A stretch of 64,000 nucleotides of DNA, from NCBI RefSeq assembly GCF_003584165.1, contig NZ_QXFJ01000030.1:1-64000 (forward strand), given 5' to 3'. Of this stretch, positions 7,873 to 16,005 are shown piece by piece; the first letter of the stretch is position 1; every line of letters begins with the position of its first letter. The stretch comes from Flagellimonas aequoris (GTDB taxonomy: Bacteria; Bacteroidota; Bacteroidia; Flavobacteriales; Flavobacteriaceae). The position numbers were made by a program, and so were the translations under genes. The notes beneath the pieces were generated by a model. The model saw only the letters and a list, made by a program, of their open reading frames with translations, ran no database searches and had not been told where the DNA came from.

Positions 7873-8445
7873 ATGGTAAAGTATGCCATTTTATTGTGTT
7901 TTCTGCTGGCCCTGAACAGCATGTATGGGCAACAATTGGACTCACCCGAAGAGATTGCAAGAGAAACCTCCATTGAAAAGATCGGGGATTATGCACAATT
8001 CGCCCCAACGGCCTTTTCGTTGATCACCGTTTTGGCCAAAGGGGACAAGGAAGGGTTTTGGCAATTGGGAAAATCGGCAACCGCCAATTTAACGGCCACT
8101 TGGATCTTGAAATATGCCATCAACAAACCAAGGCCCGAAGGTAGGCTCGATGGGCATGCATTTCCATCCGGGCATACTTCATTTGCTTTTCAGGGTGCTT
8201 CCTTTTTACAACGGAGGTACGGTTGGAAATATGGAATCCCTGCCTATGCCGTAGCCGCCTACGTTGCCTACAGTAGGATTGAGGGGGTGAACGATAGGCA
8301 CGATGGTTGGGATATTTTGGGCGGGGCCTTGACAGGAATTGCCTCGACCTATCTGTTTACCACCCCCTACATGAAGGAACATTTTGATGTGAGCTTCCAA
8401 AGTGGGGACGGTTCCTATGCCCTTGGGGTGGTCTATAAGTTCTAA
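7873..8445 (+). CDS. PAP2-family lipid phosphatase (second paralog)
   Basis: A 190-residue exported PAP2-family phosphatase. It has a signal peptide (MVKYAILLCFLLAL, ending in YGQ) and all three catalytic motifs: KYAINKPRP, the canonical FPSGHTS, and SRIEGVNDRHDGWD, with two residues more than usual between SR and His. The C-terminus ends in a strand with terminal Phe (ALGVVYKF). It shares long stretches with the paralog at 6605-7180, including KYAINKPRP, FLQ(K/R)RYGWK and the region around HDGWD, so the two arose by duplication with the HD gene between them. The intact PSGH box suggests that this copy keeps ordinary activity. Confidence 0.87.
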   Translation: MVKYAILLCFLLALNSMYGQQLDSPEEIARETSIEKIGDYAQFAPTAFSLITVLAKGDKEGFWQLGKSATANLTATWILKYAINKPRPEGRLDGHAFPSGHTSFAFQGASFLQRRYGWKYGIPAYAVAAYVAYSRIEGVNDRHDGWDILGGALTGIASTYLFTTPYMKEHFDVSFQSGDGSYALGVVYKF

Positions 8446-8508
8446 AAGGGAAGACAACTTGGATCGGGCTTTTCTCGATTTGTGATTATCCATGGATTTT
8501 GAAATAGA

Positions 8509-9819
8509 ATGATATATTTGAAAAACAGTAATGGTTTGGTAATGAGGTATTTTGTGTGTATGGTGGTTTTGTTCGGATTGGTACATCACAGCTGTGCACA
8601 GGAAAGATCCCTTGGATTCTTTGTGACCAATGCCGAAGAAAATGCCCCTGGACTTTTGGAAAATGCCAACCTTCAAAAGGTAGGGGAACTGCAGAACGAA
8701 ATCATCAGGGCACAGAACAATGCCTTTCAGGTCAATGCCACCTCAGAAGTATTGGTGGCCCCTTATTTCAACAGTAATGGCAAGTTTTTGGATGTGACCA
8801 CAAACCCTTCCGTCAATGCCCTGGGGTATGATGTGGGCATTACCAATGGGGGACTCTATTCCGCCCAAGTGAATATTACCAAAAACATTTTCAATAAGAC
8901 GATTGTGGACAATCTGTTGCTCCAAAACCAATTGTCCAATGCGTCCCTGGCCTTGGGACAGGAGGAAATGACCAGAAATCTGGTCAAGAACATCACGGAC
9001 CTCTATATCTTCACTTACCAATTGCAACTCCAAAAGGACTTTACCCTTGGTATCATTGAAGATCTCAATAATCGGTTAAAGGTCATGGAGTTGTTGGTAA
9101 AGCGGGGCATTTTGGCCGAAAGTGATTATTTGGCCATCCAATCGGATATAGGGACGAAACAATTGGAATTGGATCAGATCGATATCAACTTCAAGAACCT
9201 TTATACCCAAATGGGAAACTTGTCAGGGGTATCCCTTACAAACTTCGATCCCTTGGCCGAACCCCAAATTGAAACAACATCCCAAAAGGACACCTTGCTC
9301 TTCGAAAAAAGATTTGCCCTGGATAGCCTTCAGATATCCGCCGATCAAAATGTATTTGAGAACCAATACCGGCCACAGGTTTCAGTGTACGGCAACTCTG
9401 GATTGAATGCAGTGGACCTGAACAACCTTCAACGTAGGTTCGGACTCAGTGCAGGGCTCCGGTTGACCATACCGATTTACGATGGTCACCAGAAAAAATA
9501 TAATGAGCTCCAAAATAAACTGAAATTGGACAACCTGGATTATTACAAGAAGTACAATGAGACCCAGGCCCAAAATACCCTTGAAAGCCTTCAGATGCAG
9601 ATGGAGGGACAAACGGCATATTTGAAACAGATGGAACAACAACTGCAACTGCAGTCGAACATCCTGGATATCTATAAACAAAAAATGGTTCAGGGACTTG
9701 CTTCCGTAATCGATTATTTGAACCTGGTCCAAACGTATAAACTGACAGCCTATGCCAAACTGCAGGCCCAGACCAACCTCTGGTTGTTGCGTAACCAATA
9801 TAACTATACAAACTGGTGA
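8509..9819 (+). CDS. TolC-family outer membrane efflux protein
   Basis: A 436-residue TolC-type protein that forms the outer membrane and periplasmic channel of a tripartite pump. An N-terminal signal peptide ends HHSCAQ. Two long helical repeats follow (residues about 150-230 and 310-420), rich in Gln, Leu and Asn, with YRPQVSVYGNSGL and RLTIPIYDGHQKKY typical of the strand and hairpin regions. An internal ATG at 8542 fits the signal peptide slightly better, so the true protein may be 11 residues shorter. It is the first gene of an operon with the adaptor, only 1 bp away, and the RND pump. Confidence 0.87.
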   Translation: MIYLKNSNGLVMRYFVCMVVLFGLVHHSCAQERSLGFFVTNAEENAPGLLENANLQKVGELQNEIIRAQNNAFQVNATSEVLVAPYFNSNGKFLDVTTNPSVNALGYDVGITNGGLYSAQVNITKNIFNKTIVDNLLLQNQLSNASLALGQEEMTRNLVKNITDLYIFTYQLQLQKDFTLGIIEDLNNRLKVMELLVKRGILAESDYLAIQSDIGTKQLELDQIDINFKNLYTQMGNLSGVSLTNFDPLAEPQIETTSQKDTLLFEKRFALDSLQISADQNVFENQYRPQVSVYGNSGLNAVDLNNLQRRFGLSAGLRLTIPIYDGHQKKYNELQNKLKLDNLDYYKKYNETQAQNTLESLQMQMEGQTAYLKQMEQQLQLQSNILDIYKQKMVQGLASVIDYLNLVQTYKLTAYAKLQAQTNLWLLRNQYNYTNW

Positions 9820-9820
9820 T

Positions 9821-10738
9821 ATGATGAAAAAATTAGGGTACACTTTTCTTTGCATATGGGTCTTGACGTCCGTAGGGTCCTGTAAAAGTGACCCCCAAAC
9901 CACAACCACATCGGAAGTGCCCATTCAGGTAAAGACCGCTGCGGTTCAACAAGGTGACATAAAGGAATATATTACCTTCAATGGCGTGACCCTGTACCAG
10001 AAAAAGGAGAATGTGCGTTCCAATGTTACGGGATATGTCTCTTGGTTGCCCCATAAATTGGGGTCCCATATCCGTGCTGGACAAACCTTTGCCACGGTCA
10101 GGACCAAGGAACAGGATGCGCTGGCCGAAGCCGTAAGGATAGATAGTACCTTGGCCAAACTTTCAGGGCCTATTTCAGTCATCAGTAATGGTACAGGGGT
10201 CATTGCCCAACTCAATGTGCAGCGTAATGATTATGTGGCGGAAGGGGATGTGCTGGCCATAATTTCAGAACCAAGTTCCCTCGTGGTCCAAGTCAACGTG
10301 CCCTATGAATATGGGGACCATATCGATATCGGGACCCTTTGCGAGATCATGCTGCAGAACGGAACGGTCATCCAGGCCAAAATATCGGCCATCCTTCCAG
10401 TGATCGACCCTATTCCCCAATCCCAACAATTTTTGATTGAACTCCCAGGGCAGGAACTCCCCGAAAATCTGAACGTGCAGGTCAAGACGGTCTACAAGGA
10501 AAAAAAGAATGCCATGACCATACCACACTCCGCCCTTCAATCCAATGAATTGTTGACCGGTTTTTGGGTTATGAAGGTCTTGGGTGACACCTTGGCGGTC
10601 AGGCAAGATGTTCAGACGGGCCTCAAAAACGATTCCTTGATCGAGGTCATGTCAAAAAAACTGGGAATCCATGACAAGGTGGTTACCGAGGGCAGTTATC
10701 AAATGCAGGATTCCACCAAAGTCAGTATCGAAAAATAA
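9821..10738 (+). CDS. RND efflux periplasmic adaptor (membrane fusion) lipoprotein
   Basis: A 305-residue membrane fusion protein linking the RND pump to the TolC channel. A signal peptide with lipobox (SVGSC) puts lipid-modified Cys at residue 22 or 21. A biotinyl-lipoyl-like barrel follows (NVTGYVSWLPHKLGSHIRAG and GTGVIAQLNVQRNDYVAEG). The alpha hairpin is very short, only about 20 residues between these halves, as in compact Bacteroidetes adaptors. The beta-barrel and membrane-proximal domains end in VVTEGSYQM. Two consecutive ATGs (9821, 9824) are possible starts. The stop overlaps the start of the RND pump (TAATG). Confidence 0.87.
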   Translation: MMKKLGYTFLCIWVLTSVGSCKSDPQTTTTSEVPIQVKTAAVQQGDIKEYITFNGVTLYQKKENVRSNVTGYVSWLPHKLGSHIRAGQTFATVRTKEQDALAEAVRIDSTLAKLSGPISVISNGTGVIAQLNVQRNDYVAEGDVLAIISEPSSLVVQVNVPYEYGDHIDIGTLCEIMLQNGTVIQAKISAILPVIDPIPQSQQFLIELPGQELPENLNVQVKTVYKEKKNAMTIPHSALQSNELLTGFWVMKVLGDTLAVRQDVQTGLKNDSLIEVMSKKLGIHDKVVTEGSYQMQDSTKVSIEK

Positions 10739-13737
10739 TGAAGCTATCCTACTCCAAATACAAATACCCACTTTTGGCCATAGCCCTGATGTTATTGATC
10801 GGGGGAGCTTTTTCCTATCGGGGACTGAAGACGGGATTGTTTCCCGATATCACCTTTCCGAAGATCAAAGTGATCGCGGATGCCGGTCAGCAACCTGTGG
10901 ACAAAATGATGACCACGGTGACCATCCCCTTGGAAAATATCATCAGAAGAACGGAAGGGCTACAATATATCCGTAGTACCACCTCAAGGGGCAGTTGTGA
11001 GATTTCGGTCTTTTTGGATTGGAGTACCGATATCAATACGGCCAAATCGCAGATTGAATCCTTTATCAACCAGTCCCAAGGGGATATTTTGCCCAATACG
11101 ACCACATCCGTAGAGAAAATGAACCCCTCCATTCTGCCGGTAATGGGGTATTCCCTGGAAGGGGAGGGGCTCTCCCAAGTGGATTTGAAGAAAATAGCGA
11201 AATATCAGATAAAGCCCTATTTGGCCGCAACGCCGGGGGTGTCGGACATTGCGGTGATAGGGGGCAAGGACAAGGAATACCAAATTGAATTGAAACCCTA
11301 TGTCATCCATACCCTTGGTATTTCGATTGCTGCGGTTACCAGTGCCGTGGTCAATTCCAATATTTTGCAATCCAATGGATATGCCTCGGACTATAATCGG
11401 TTGTATCTTACCTTGACCGACAATGCCATCGATGATCTGGATGATCTTCGCAACCTGGTCATCATCAACTCCCCAAATCGATTGATCCGGTTGAAGGATA
11501 TTGCCGAGGTCAAAGTGACCGAGGCCAAATCCTATACCAAGATCCTGGCCAATGGTAAAAATGTTCCCCTGATCGCTGTCATCAAACAGCCCAATTCCAA
11601 TCTTGTGGAGGTCAACAACACTATTGAAAAAAAGGTAAGGGAACTGGAGTCCATTCTCCCAAAGGGTGTAAAACTCTTACCCTATTACAAGCAAGCGGAT
11701 TTTGTCAATACCAGTATCAGCAGTATCAAGGATGTACTTTGGATAGGTCTGGTACTGGCCCTATTGGTGGTCATCCTGTTCCTACGGTCTTTTTCGGCCA
11801 GTATGGTGGTACTTTTTACCATTCCCCTTTCCCTTTCCTTGACCCTTATTGTTTTGGATGCCATTGGATACACTTTCAATATCATGACCCTTGGTGCCAT
11901 TGCCGCTGCCATTGGCCTGATGATAGACGATGTGGTCATCATCGTGGAACAGGTGCATAAGATCAAAGAGGAGCATCCGGACCAGAACGCTGCATGGTGG
12001 TCCAAGGAGGCCATTGCCCATTTATTTCCGGCCATGGTAGGGTCGTCCTTGAGCACATTGGTGATTTTTATTCCCTTTGTGTTGATGACAGGGGTGGCAG
12101 GGGCCTATTTCAAGGTGATGGCGTTTAGTATGATCATTGCGTTGGCTTGTTCCTTTTTGGTGACATGGCTTGTGGTGCCGGTGCTTTCGATGCTGTTTGC
12201 CTCGAAAAAGAAGATCACGAAAAAACATCATACGAATACCCAATGGATCCATACGGTTCTGACCAGACCAATGATTGGGGTTCTTTTTGCCCTCGGATGT
12301 TTGGCCATCATTTGGCTGGTTCCCTCGAAATTGGCGTCCGGATTTTTACCGGAAATGGATGAAGGCAGCATTGTTTTGGACTATTACAGTCCTGCGGGGA
12401 CCACTTTGGAGGAGACCGATCGGATGCTACAGGTGGTCAACCGGATTTTGGACGGGCAACCGGAAGTGGAGGCCTATTCTGCTCGCTTGGGTACACAAAT
12501 GGGATTTTTTATAACCGAACAGAACCGAGGGGATTATCTAATAAAACTAAAGGATAAACGGAAAAAGACCACCACTGAGGTCTCCGATGAGATCAGGGGC
12601 CGAATTGAAGCGGCGGTGCCACCGCTGACGGTAGATTTTGGTCAGGTGATCGGTGATATGTTGGGAGATCTTATGAGTTCCGTACAACCTATCGAGATTA
12701 AGGTGTTCGGTGATGATATTGGCAAGTTGGAGGATTTCTCCAGGCAGATCGCAACATTGGTGGAGCAGGTAAATGGTACGGCCGATGTGAGCGACGGAAT
12801 CATTGTGGCGGGCCCCGAGGTGCTCATACAGCCCAACGTTCCCATTTTGGCACAATTGGGATTGACGCCGTCCGACTTTCAAACGCAATTGGAAACCCAG
12901 ATCCAAGGGGTGGTCATCAGTAGTATTATTGAAAGGGAGCAGGTAGTGAATATCCGGTTGGTATTTCCCGGCACCAACACCAATTCGGTTTCCGATATCC
13001 AACAAATGACCCTGCAATTGCCCAGTGGGGATATTGTACCCTTACAAAAAGTGGCGAAAATTGAAATAGGGAAGGGAGTGGCAGAGATCAATCGGGAAAA
13101 CCAAAAATCCATAGGGGTCGTTACGGCTCGCTTGAACAACAGGGACCTTGGGTCTACCTTGACCGATATCCGAAACAATCTGTCCACGAAGATCAGCCTT
13201 CCCCCGGGGTACCATATTGAATATGGAGGGGAATACCAGCAACAACAACAGGCTTTTAAGGAATTGATGCTCATTTTGATTACTGCGGTACTGTTGGTCT
13301 TTACCGTCATATTGTTTCTGTTCAGAAAGATCAAGATTGCTCTTGCCATCATATTCATTGCCATTTTAGGGGTTGCAGGTTGCCTGTTGAGTCTATTATT
13401 GACAGGAACACCTTTGAACGTAGGAAGTTACACAGGTATCATTATGATAGTCGGGATTATCGGGGAGAATGCCATTTTTACCTATCGACAGTACCAAGAG
13501 TGTGATGTTTCGTTATCACACCTTCAAAAGATCGAATATTCCATAGCGCAACGATTGCGGCCCAAATTAATGACGGCCACTGCGGCAATAATGGCCTTGA
13601 TCCCCTTGGCCCTGGGTATTGGAGCAGGGGCCCAGTTGCACCAACCTTTGGCTATTGCCGTCATCGGAGGGTTGGTCTTCGCATTGCCATTGTTATTGGT
13701 GGTACTTCCAATAATGCTTAAATTGTTGAAAACGTAG
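10738..13737 (+). CDS. RND-family efflux transporter (AcrB/HAE1-type)
   Basis: A 999-residue inner membrane proton-driven pump of the resistance-nodulation-division family. The start overlaps the stop of the adaptor. Visible landmarks are the N-terminal transmembrane helix and GLFPDITFPKIKVIADAGQQ, the porter-domain stretch GVSDIAVIGG, the membrane segment with GAIAAAIGLMIDDVVIIVEQ carrying the proton-relay acidic pair, and the mirrored C-terminal half with GIIMIVGIIGENAIF and RPKLMTATAAIMALIPLALG. The second acidic motif is IGEN rather than NAID, so it differs from classical drug pumps. Substrates may be drugs, lipids or other amphiphiles. The downstream patatin gene hints at a lipid. Confidence 0.92.
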   Translation: MKLSYSKYKYPLLAIALMLLIGGAFSYRGLKTGLFPDITFPKIKVIADAGQQPVDKMMTTVTIPLENIIRRTEGLQYIRSTTSRGSCEISVFLDWSTDINTAKSQIESFINQSQGDILPNTTTSVEKMNPSILPVMGYSLEGEGLSQVDLKKIAKYQIKPYLAATPGVSDIAVIGGKDKEYQIELKPYVIHTLGISIAAVTSAVVNSNILQSNGYASDYNRLYLTLTDNAIDDLDDLRNLVIINSPNRLIRLKDIAEVKVTEAKSYTKILANGKNVPLIAVIKQPNSNLVEVNNTIEKKVRELESILPKGVKLLPYYKQADFVNTSISSIKDVLWIGLVLALLVVILFLRSFSASMVVLFTIPLSLSLTLIVLDAIGYTFNIMTLGAIAAAIGLMIDDVVIIVEQVHKIKEEHPDQNAAWWSKEAIAHLFPAMVGSSLSTLVIFIPFVLMTGVAGAYFKVMAFSMIIALACSFLVTWLVVPVLSMLFASKKKITKKHHTNTQWIHTVLTRPMIGVLFALGCLAIIWLVPSKLASGFLPEMDEGSIVLDYYSPAGTTLEETDRMLQVVNRILDGQPEVEAYSARLGTQMGFFITEQNRGDYLIKLKDKRKKTTTEVSDEIRGRIEAAVPPLTVDFGQVIGDMLGDLMSSVQPIEIKVFGDDIGKLEDFSRQIATLVEQVNGTADVSDGIIVAGPEVLIQPNVPILAQLGLTPSDFQTQLETQIQGVVISSIIEREQVVNIRLVFPGTNTNSVSDIQQMTLQLPSGDIVPLQKVAKIEIGKGVAEINRENQKSIGVVTARLNNRDLGSTLTDIRNNLSTKISLPPGYHIEYGGEYQQQQQAFKELMLILITAVLLVFTVILFLFRKIKIALAIIFIAILGVAGCLLSLLLTGTPLNVGSYTGIIMIVGIIGENAIFTYRQYQECDVSLSHLQKIEYSIAQRLRPKLMTATAAIMALIPLALGIGAGAQLHQPLAIAVIGGLVFALPLLLVVLPIMLKLLKT

Positions 13738-13749
13738 AAACAATAAAAA

Positions 13750-14520
13750 ATGCGATTGATTGGAATTGCTTTGTCCGGAGGTGGTGCCAGGGCAGCAGCC
13801 CATATAGGGGTCCTTCAGGCCCTTAACGAGCACGGAATATTTCCAGAGGATGTTTCCGGATCCAGTGCGGGAAGTATCATCGCGGCATTGTACTGTTTTG
13901 GATATACCCCGTTGGAGATTCTTGACCTTTCACACGAAAATGAGTTTTTAAAGATCTTTAAATTGGGAATCTTCAATAAGGGAGTTACCGAGCTTACCTT
14001 TTTGAAGAGATTTCTTGAAGCCCATATTCATATACCTGGGCACGAGAATCCTAGGAATAGACTTCATGTCTGTATGTCCAATATCAATTCAGGGAAGTTT
14101 GAAATAGCCTCAGAGGGTAGTTTCATCGTTCCCTTGTTGGCATCATGCGCCTTACCATTACTGTTCAAACCTATTGTTCACAATGGATATACCTATGTCG
14201 ATGGAGGTTTGTTGAATAATTTGCCCATTGAGCCCCTAGTGGCCAGCTGCGATACTGTTATCGGTTCCAGTGTCTGTCCCCATGAGGAACGATATGATAT
14301 CCAGGGAAGACGGAATGTTGGCTCACGTTGTTTTCAATTGGCCATTTGGAACACGGTCTATCCGCGTCTCAAGCAATGCGATTTGGCCTTGGAAATTGAG
14401 GACAGCTATCGGTTCAATATGTTTGACATCAAGGAATCCAAAACACTTTTTGAAATCGGTTACGAGTCCACCTTGAAGAAAATACCAAAGCTTATGGAAA
14501 TCCTTGAAGAAAACAGGTAG
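13750..14520 (+). CDS. Patatin-like phospholipase (RssA-type)
   Basis: A 256-residue cytoplasmic patatin-family serine acyl hydrolase. It has the oxyanion loop LSGGGARAAAHIGVL, the nucleophile elbow GSSAGS (Ser about 39) and the catalytic Asp in DGGLLNNLPIEPL. These match bacterial RssA/YchK-type enzymes that cleave acyl chains from phospholipids or related esters. It has no signal peptide. It starts 12 bp after the RND pump and so ends the efflux operon. This suggests that it processes a lipid related to the pump's substrate, but that is inference from position only. Confidence 0.88.
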   Translation: MRLIGIALSGGGARAAAHIGVLQALNEHGIFPEDVSGSSAGSIIAALYCFGYTPLEILDLSHENEFLKIFKLGIFNKGVTELTFLKRFLEAHIHIPGHENPRNRLHVCMSNINSGKFEIASEGSFIVPLLASCALPLLFKPIVHNGYTYVDGGLLNNLPIEPLVASCDTVIGSSVCPHEERYDIQGRRNVGSRCFQLAIWNTVYPRLKQCDLALEIEDSYRFNMFDIKESKTLFEIGYESTLKKIPKLMEILEENR

Positions 14521-14523
14521 GGT

Positions 14524-14916
14524 TTACTTTGATGATTTTTCCGAAAGCATTTTTTTCAATTCCTTGATCTCCTGCATCAAAAGCGCAATTTCCTTTTCGG
14601 CCTTGATGTTGACGTTGTAGTCGTTTTCAGCCCTGATCTCCGCTCTTTTGGCCTGAAGGTTTTGCCCCACCATCAACAAGGGCATCAGAAATATCTGGAT
14701 CATGTTGGAAATGAACAACCAAAGTACAAATGCGGGGTAGGGGTCGAAACGTAAATGGACGGGCGCGAACATGTTCCATCCTAGCCAAGTTACGGTCCAT
14801 ATCAGAATCAGAATAAAAAAACCGATGGTTCCGATCCGATCCGTGATCCATATGGCGAAACGTTCCGATGGTTTTAAATTGTTTTTATAGACGTGGTTGG
14901 TGTTCTTGATTTCCAT
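14524..14916 (-). CDS. DUF1003-domain membrane protein
   Basis: A 130-residue membrane protein with two transmembrane helices (IGTIGFFILILIWTVTWLGW and a second that includes FVLWLFISNMIQIFLMPLLM) followed by a cytoplasmic coiled-coil-like tail rich in Lys and Glu (AEIRAENDYNVNIKAEKEIA). The DRIGTIGFF and PFILLN-like pattern fits DUF1003 (PF06210), whose role is unknown. Its start codon overlaps the stop of the MscS-type gene (TAATG), so it is co-translated with a mechanosensitive channel. A link to osmotic or envelope stress is plausible but not shown. Confidence 0.83.
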   Translation of the reverse strand: MEIKNTNHVYKNNLKPSERFAIWITDRIGTIGFFILILIWTVTWLGWNMFAPVHLRFDPYPAFVLWLFISNMIQIFLMPLLMVGQNLQAKRAEIRAENDYNVNIKAEKEIALLMQEIKELKKMLSEKSSK

Positions 14917-15779
14917 TAGATTTCATTTTTGTCCATGGTATTGGGGAATGTAACGGTGCGTTGGGGGAATGGGATTTCGATACCTGCATCATCAAACCTT
15001 TTCTTGATATTCTGTAAAAGGTCGCATTGAAGGACAAAGGCATCCGCTGAGTTGGCCGCCCAGGCCCATACCCGTAGGTTTACGGATGAATCGTTAAGGG
15101 CCGTTACCCTGGCAATCACAGGAGGAACTTTGTTCTCCAAATCCTCCTTGTTTCTGGGATCGATATGCAGTGGGTGTTTCGCTACTTCTTCCTTCATGAT
15201 ATCCAAGGCTTGTTCCACATTCGAGGAATAGCCTATGCCAATGTCAACCATTTTGCAACACTTGGTATCCCCCAAATGGGCGTTGATGATCAAATCGGAA
15301 CTTATCACTGAATTTGGGACAATGATCCTATTGTTCTCAAAGTCACGAATCACGACTTGGCGTAAATTTATGTCTTCAACAATTCCAGTAAAACTTTCAC
15401 GGATGGTAATCTTGTCATTCACACGAAAAGGTTTAAAGATGACAATCAAGATGCCGCTCATGATATTGCTAAGCGCTTGTTGGGATGCCAGACCGGCAAT
15501 CAGGGAAACAACACCGGCACCTGCCAAAAGGGAATGACCGACAATTTTGAATTCAGGAATCTGTACCAAGGCACATGCAATGCCCACCACATAGATCAGT
15601 GCAGTAGAAATATGTTTGATGAAGAGAAACCCGGTCAAATCCTTGTGATGGTTCAGCAAGGATTTTTTGATAAAACGGTTTAGGAACCAGTTAAAGGCCA
15701 AAGCAATTGTAATCGTGAGAAGTATGATAATTACAATCAACGTCAATGTCCTGAATTCTGTAAAAAGCGTTTTGATCAT
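14916..15779 (-). CDS. MscS-type mechanosensitive ion channel
   Basis: A 287-residue small-conductance mechanosensitive channel. Three transmembrane helices span residues about 10-115. The pore helix is HSLLAGAGVVSLIAGLASQQ, rich in Gly and Ala as in MscS. The beta domain follows with NDKITIRESFTGIVEDINLRQVVIRDF and NNRIIVPNSVI, the usual MscS signature. The C-terminal alpha/beta domain ends in IPFPQRTVTFP. The channel would open under membrane tension and release solutes. A T-rich, AT-rich leader precedes it. TTTAAAG (15815) and TCTTAAG (15836) in that leader loosely resemble the 11-bp repeats upstream of other genes, but at 21-bp spacing. Confidence 0.9.
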   Translation of the reverse strand: MIKTLFTEFRTLTLIVIIILLTITIALAFNWFLNRFIKKSLLNHHKDLTGFLFIKHISTALIYVVGIACALVQIPEFKIVGHSLLAGAGVVSLIAGLASQQALSNIMSGILIVIFKPFRVNDKITIRESFTGIVEDINLRQVVIRDFENNRIIVPNSVISSDLIINAHLGDTKCCKMVDIGIGYSSNVEQALDIMKEEVAKHPLHIDPRNKEDLENKVPPVIARVTALNDSSVNLRVWAWAANSADAFVLQCDLLQNIKKRFDDAGIEIPFPQRTVTFPNTMDKNEI

Positions 15780-16005
15780 TTTAAATTGTGATGATTTGTT
15801 GATTAAAGGTAAAGTTTAAAGTTATTGGATTTATTTCTTAAGAATGAAGTTTTTAGACATAATCCATCAGTCGAGTGATGATTCGAGTGCGGGTATGCAA
15901 GAGCCCCACCTTTTCCTTGAAGTGGCCTAACAGGCTTTCGGAAACACTGAAAATGGGGATGCCCTAATATGTACTAAATTGCTCTAATTGCCTATCATCC
16001 TTCGA

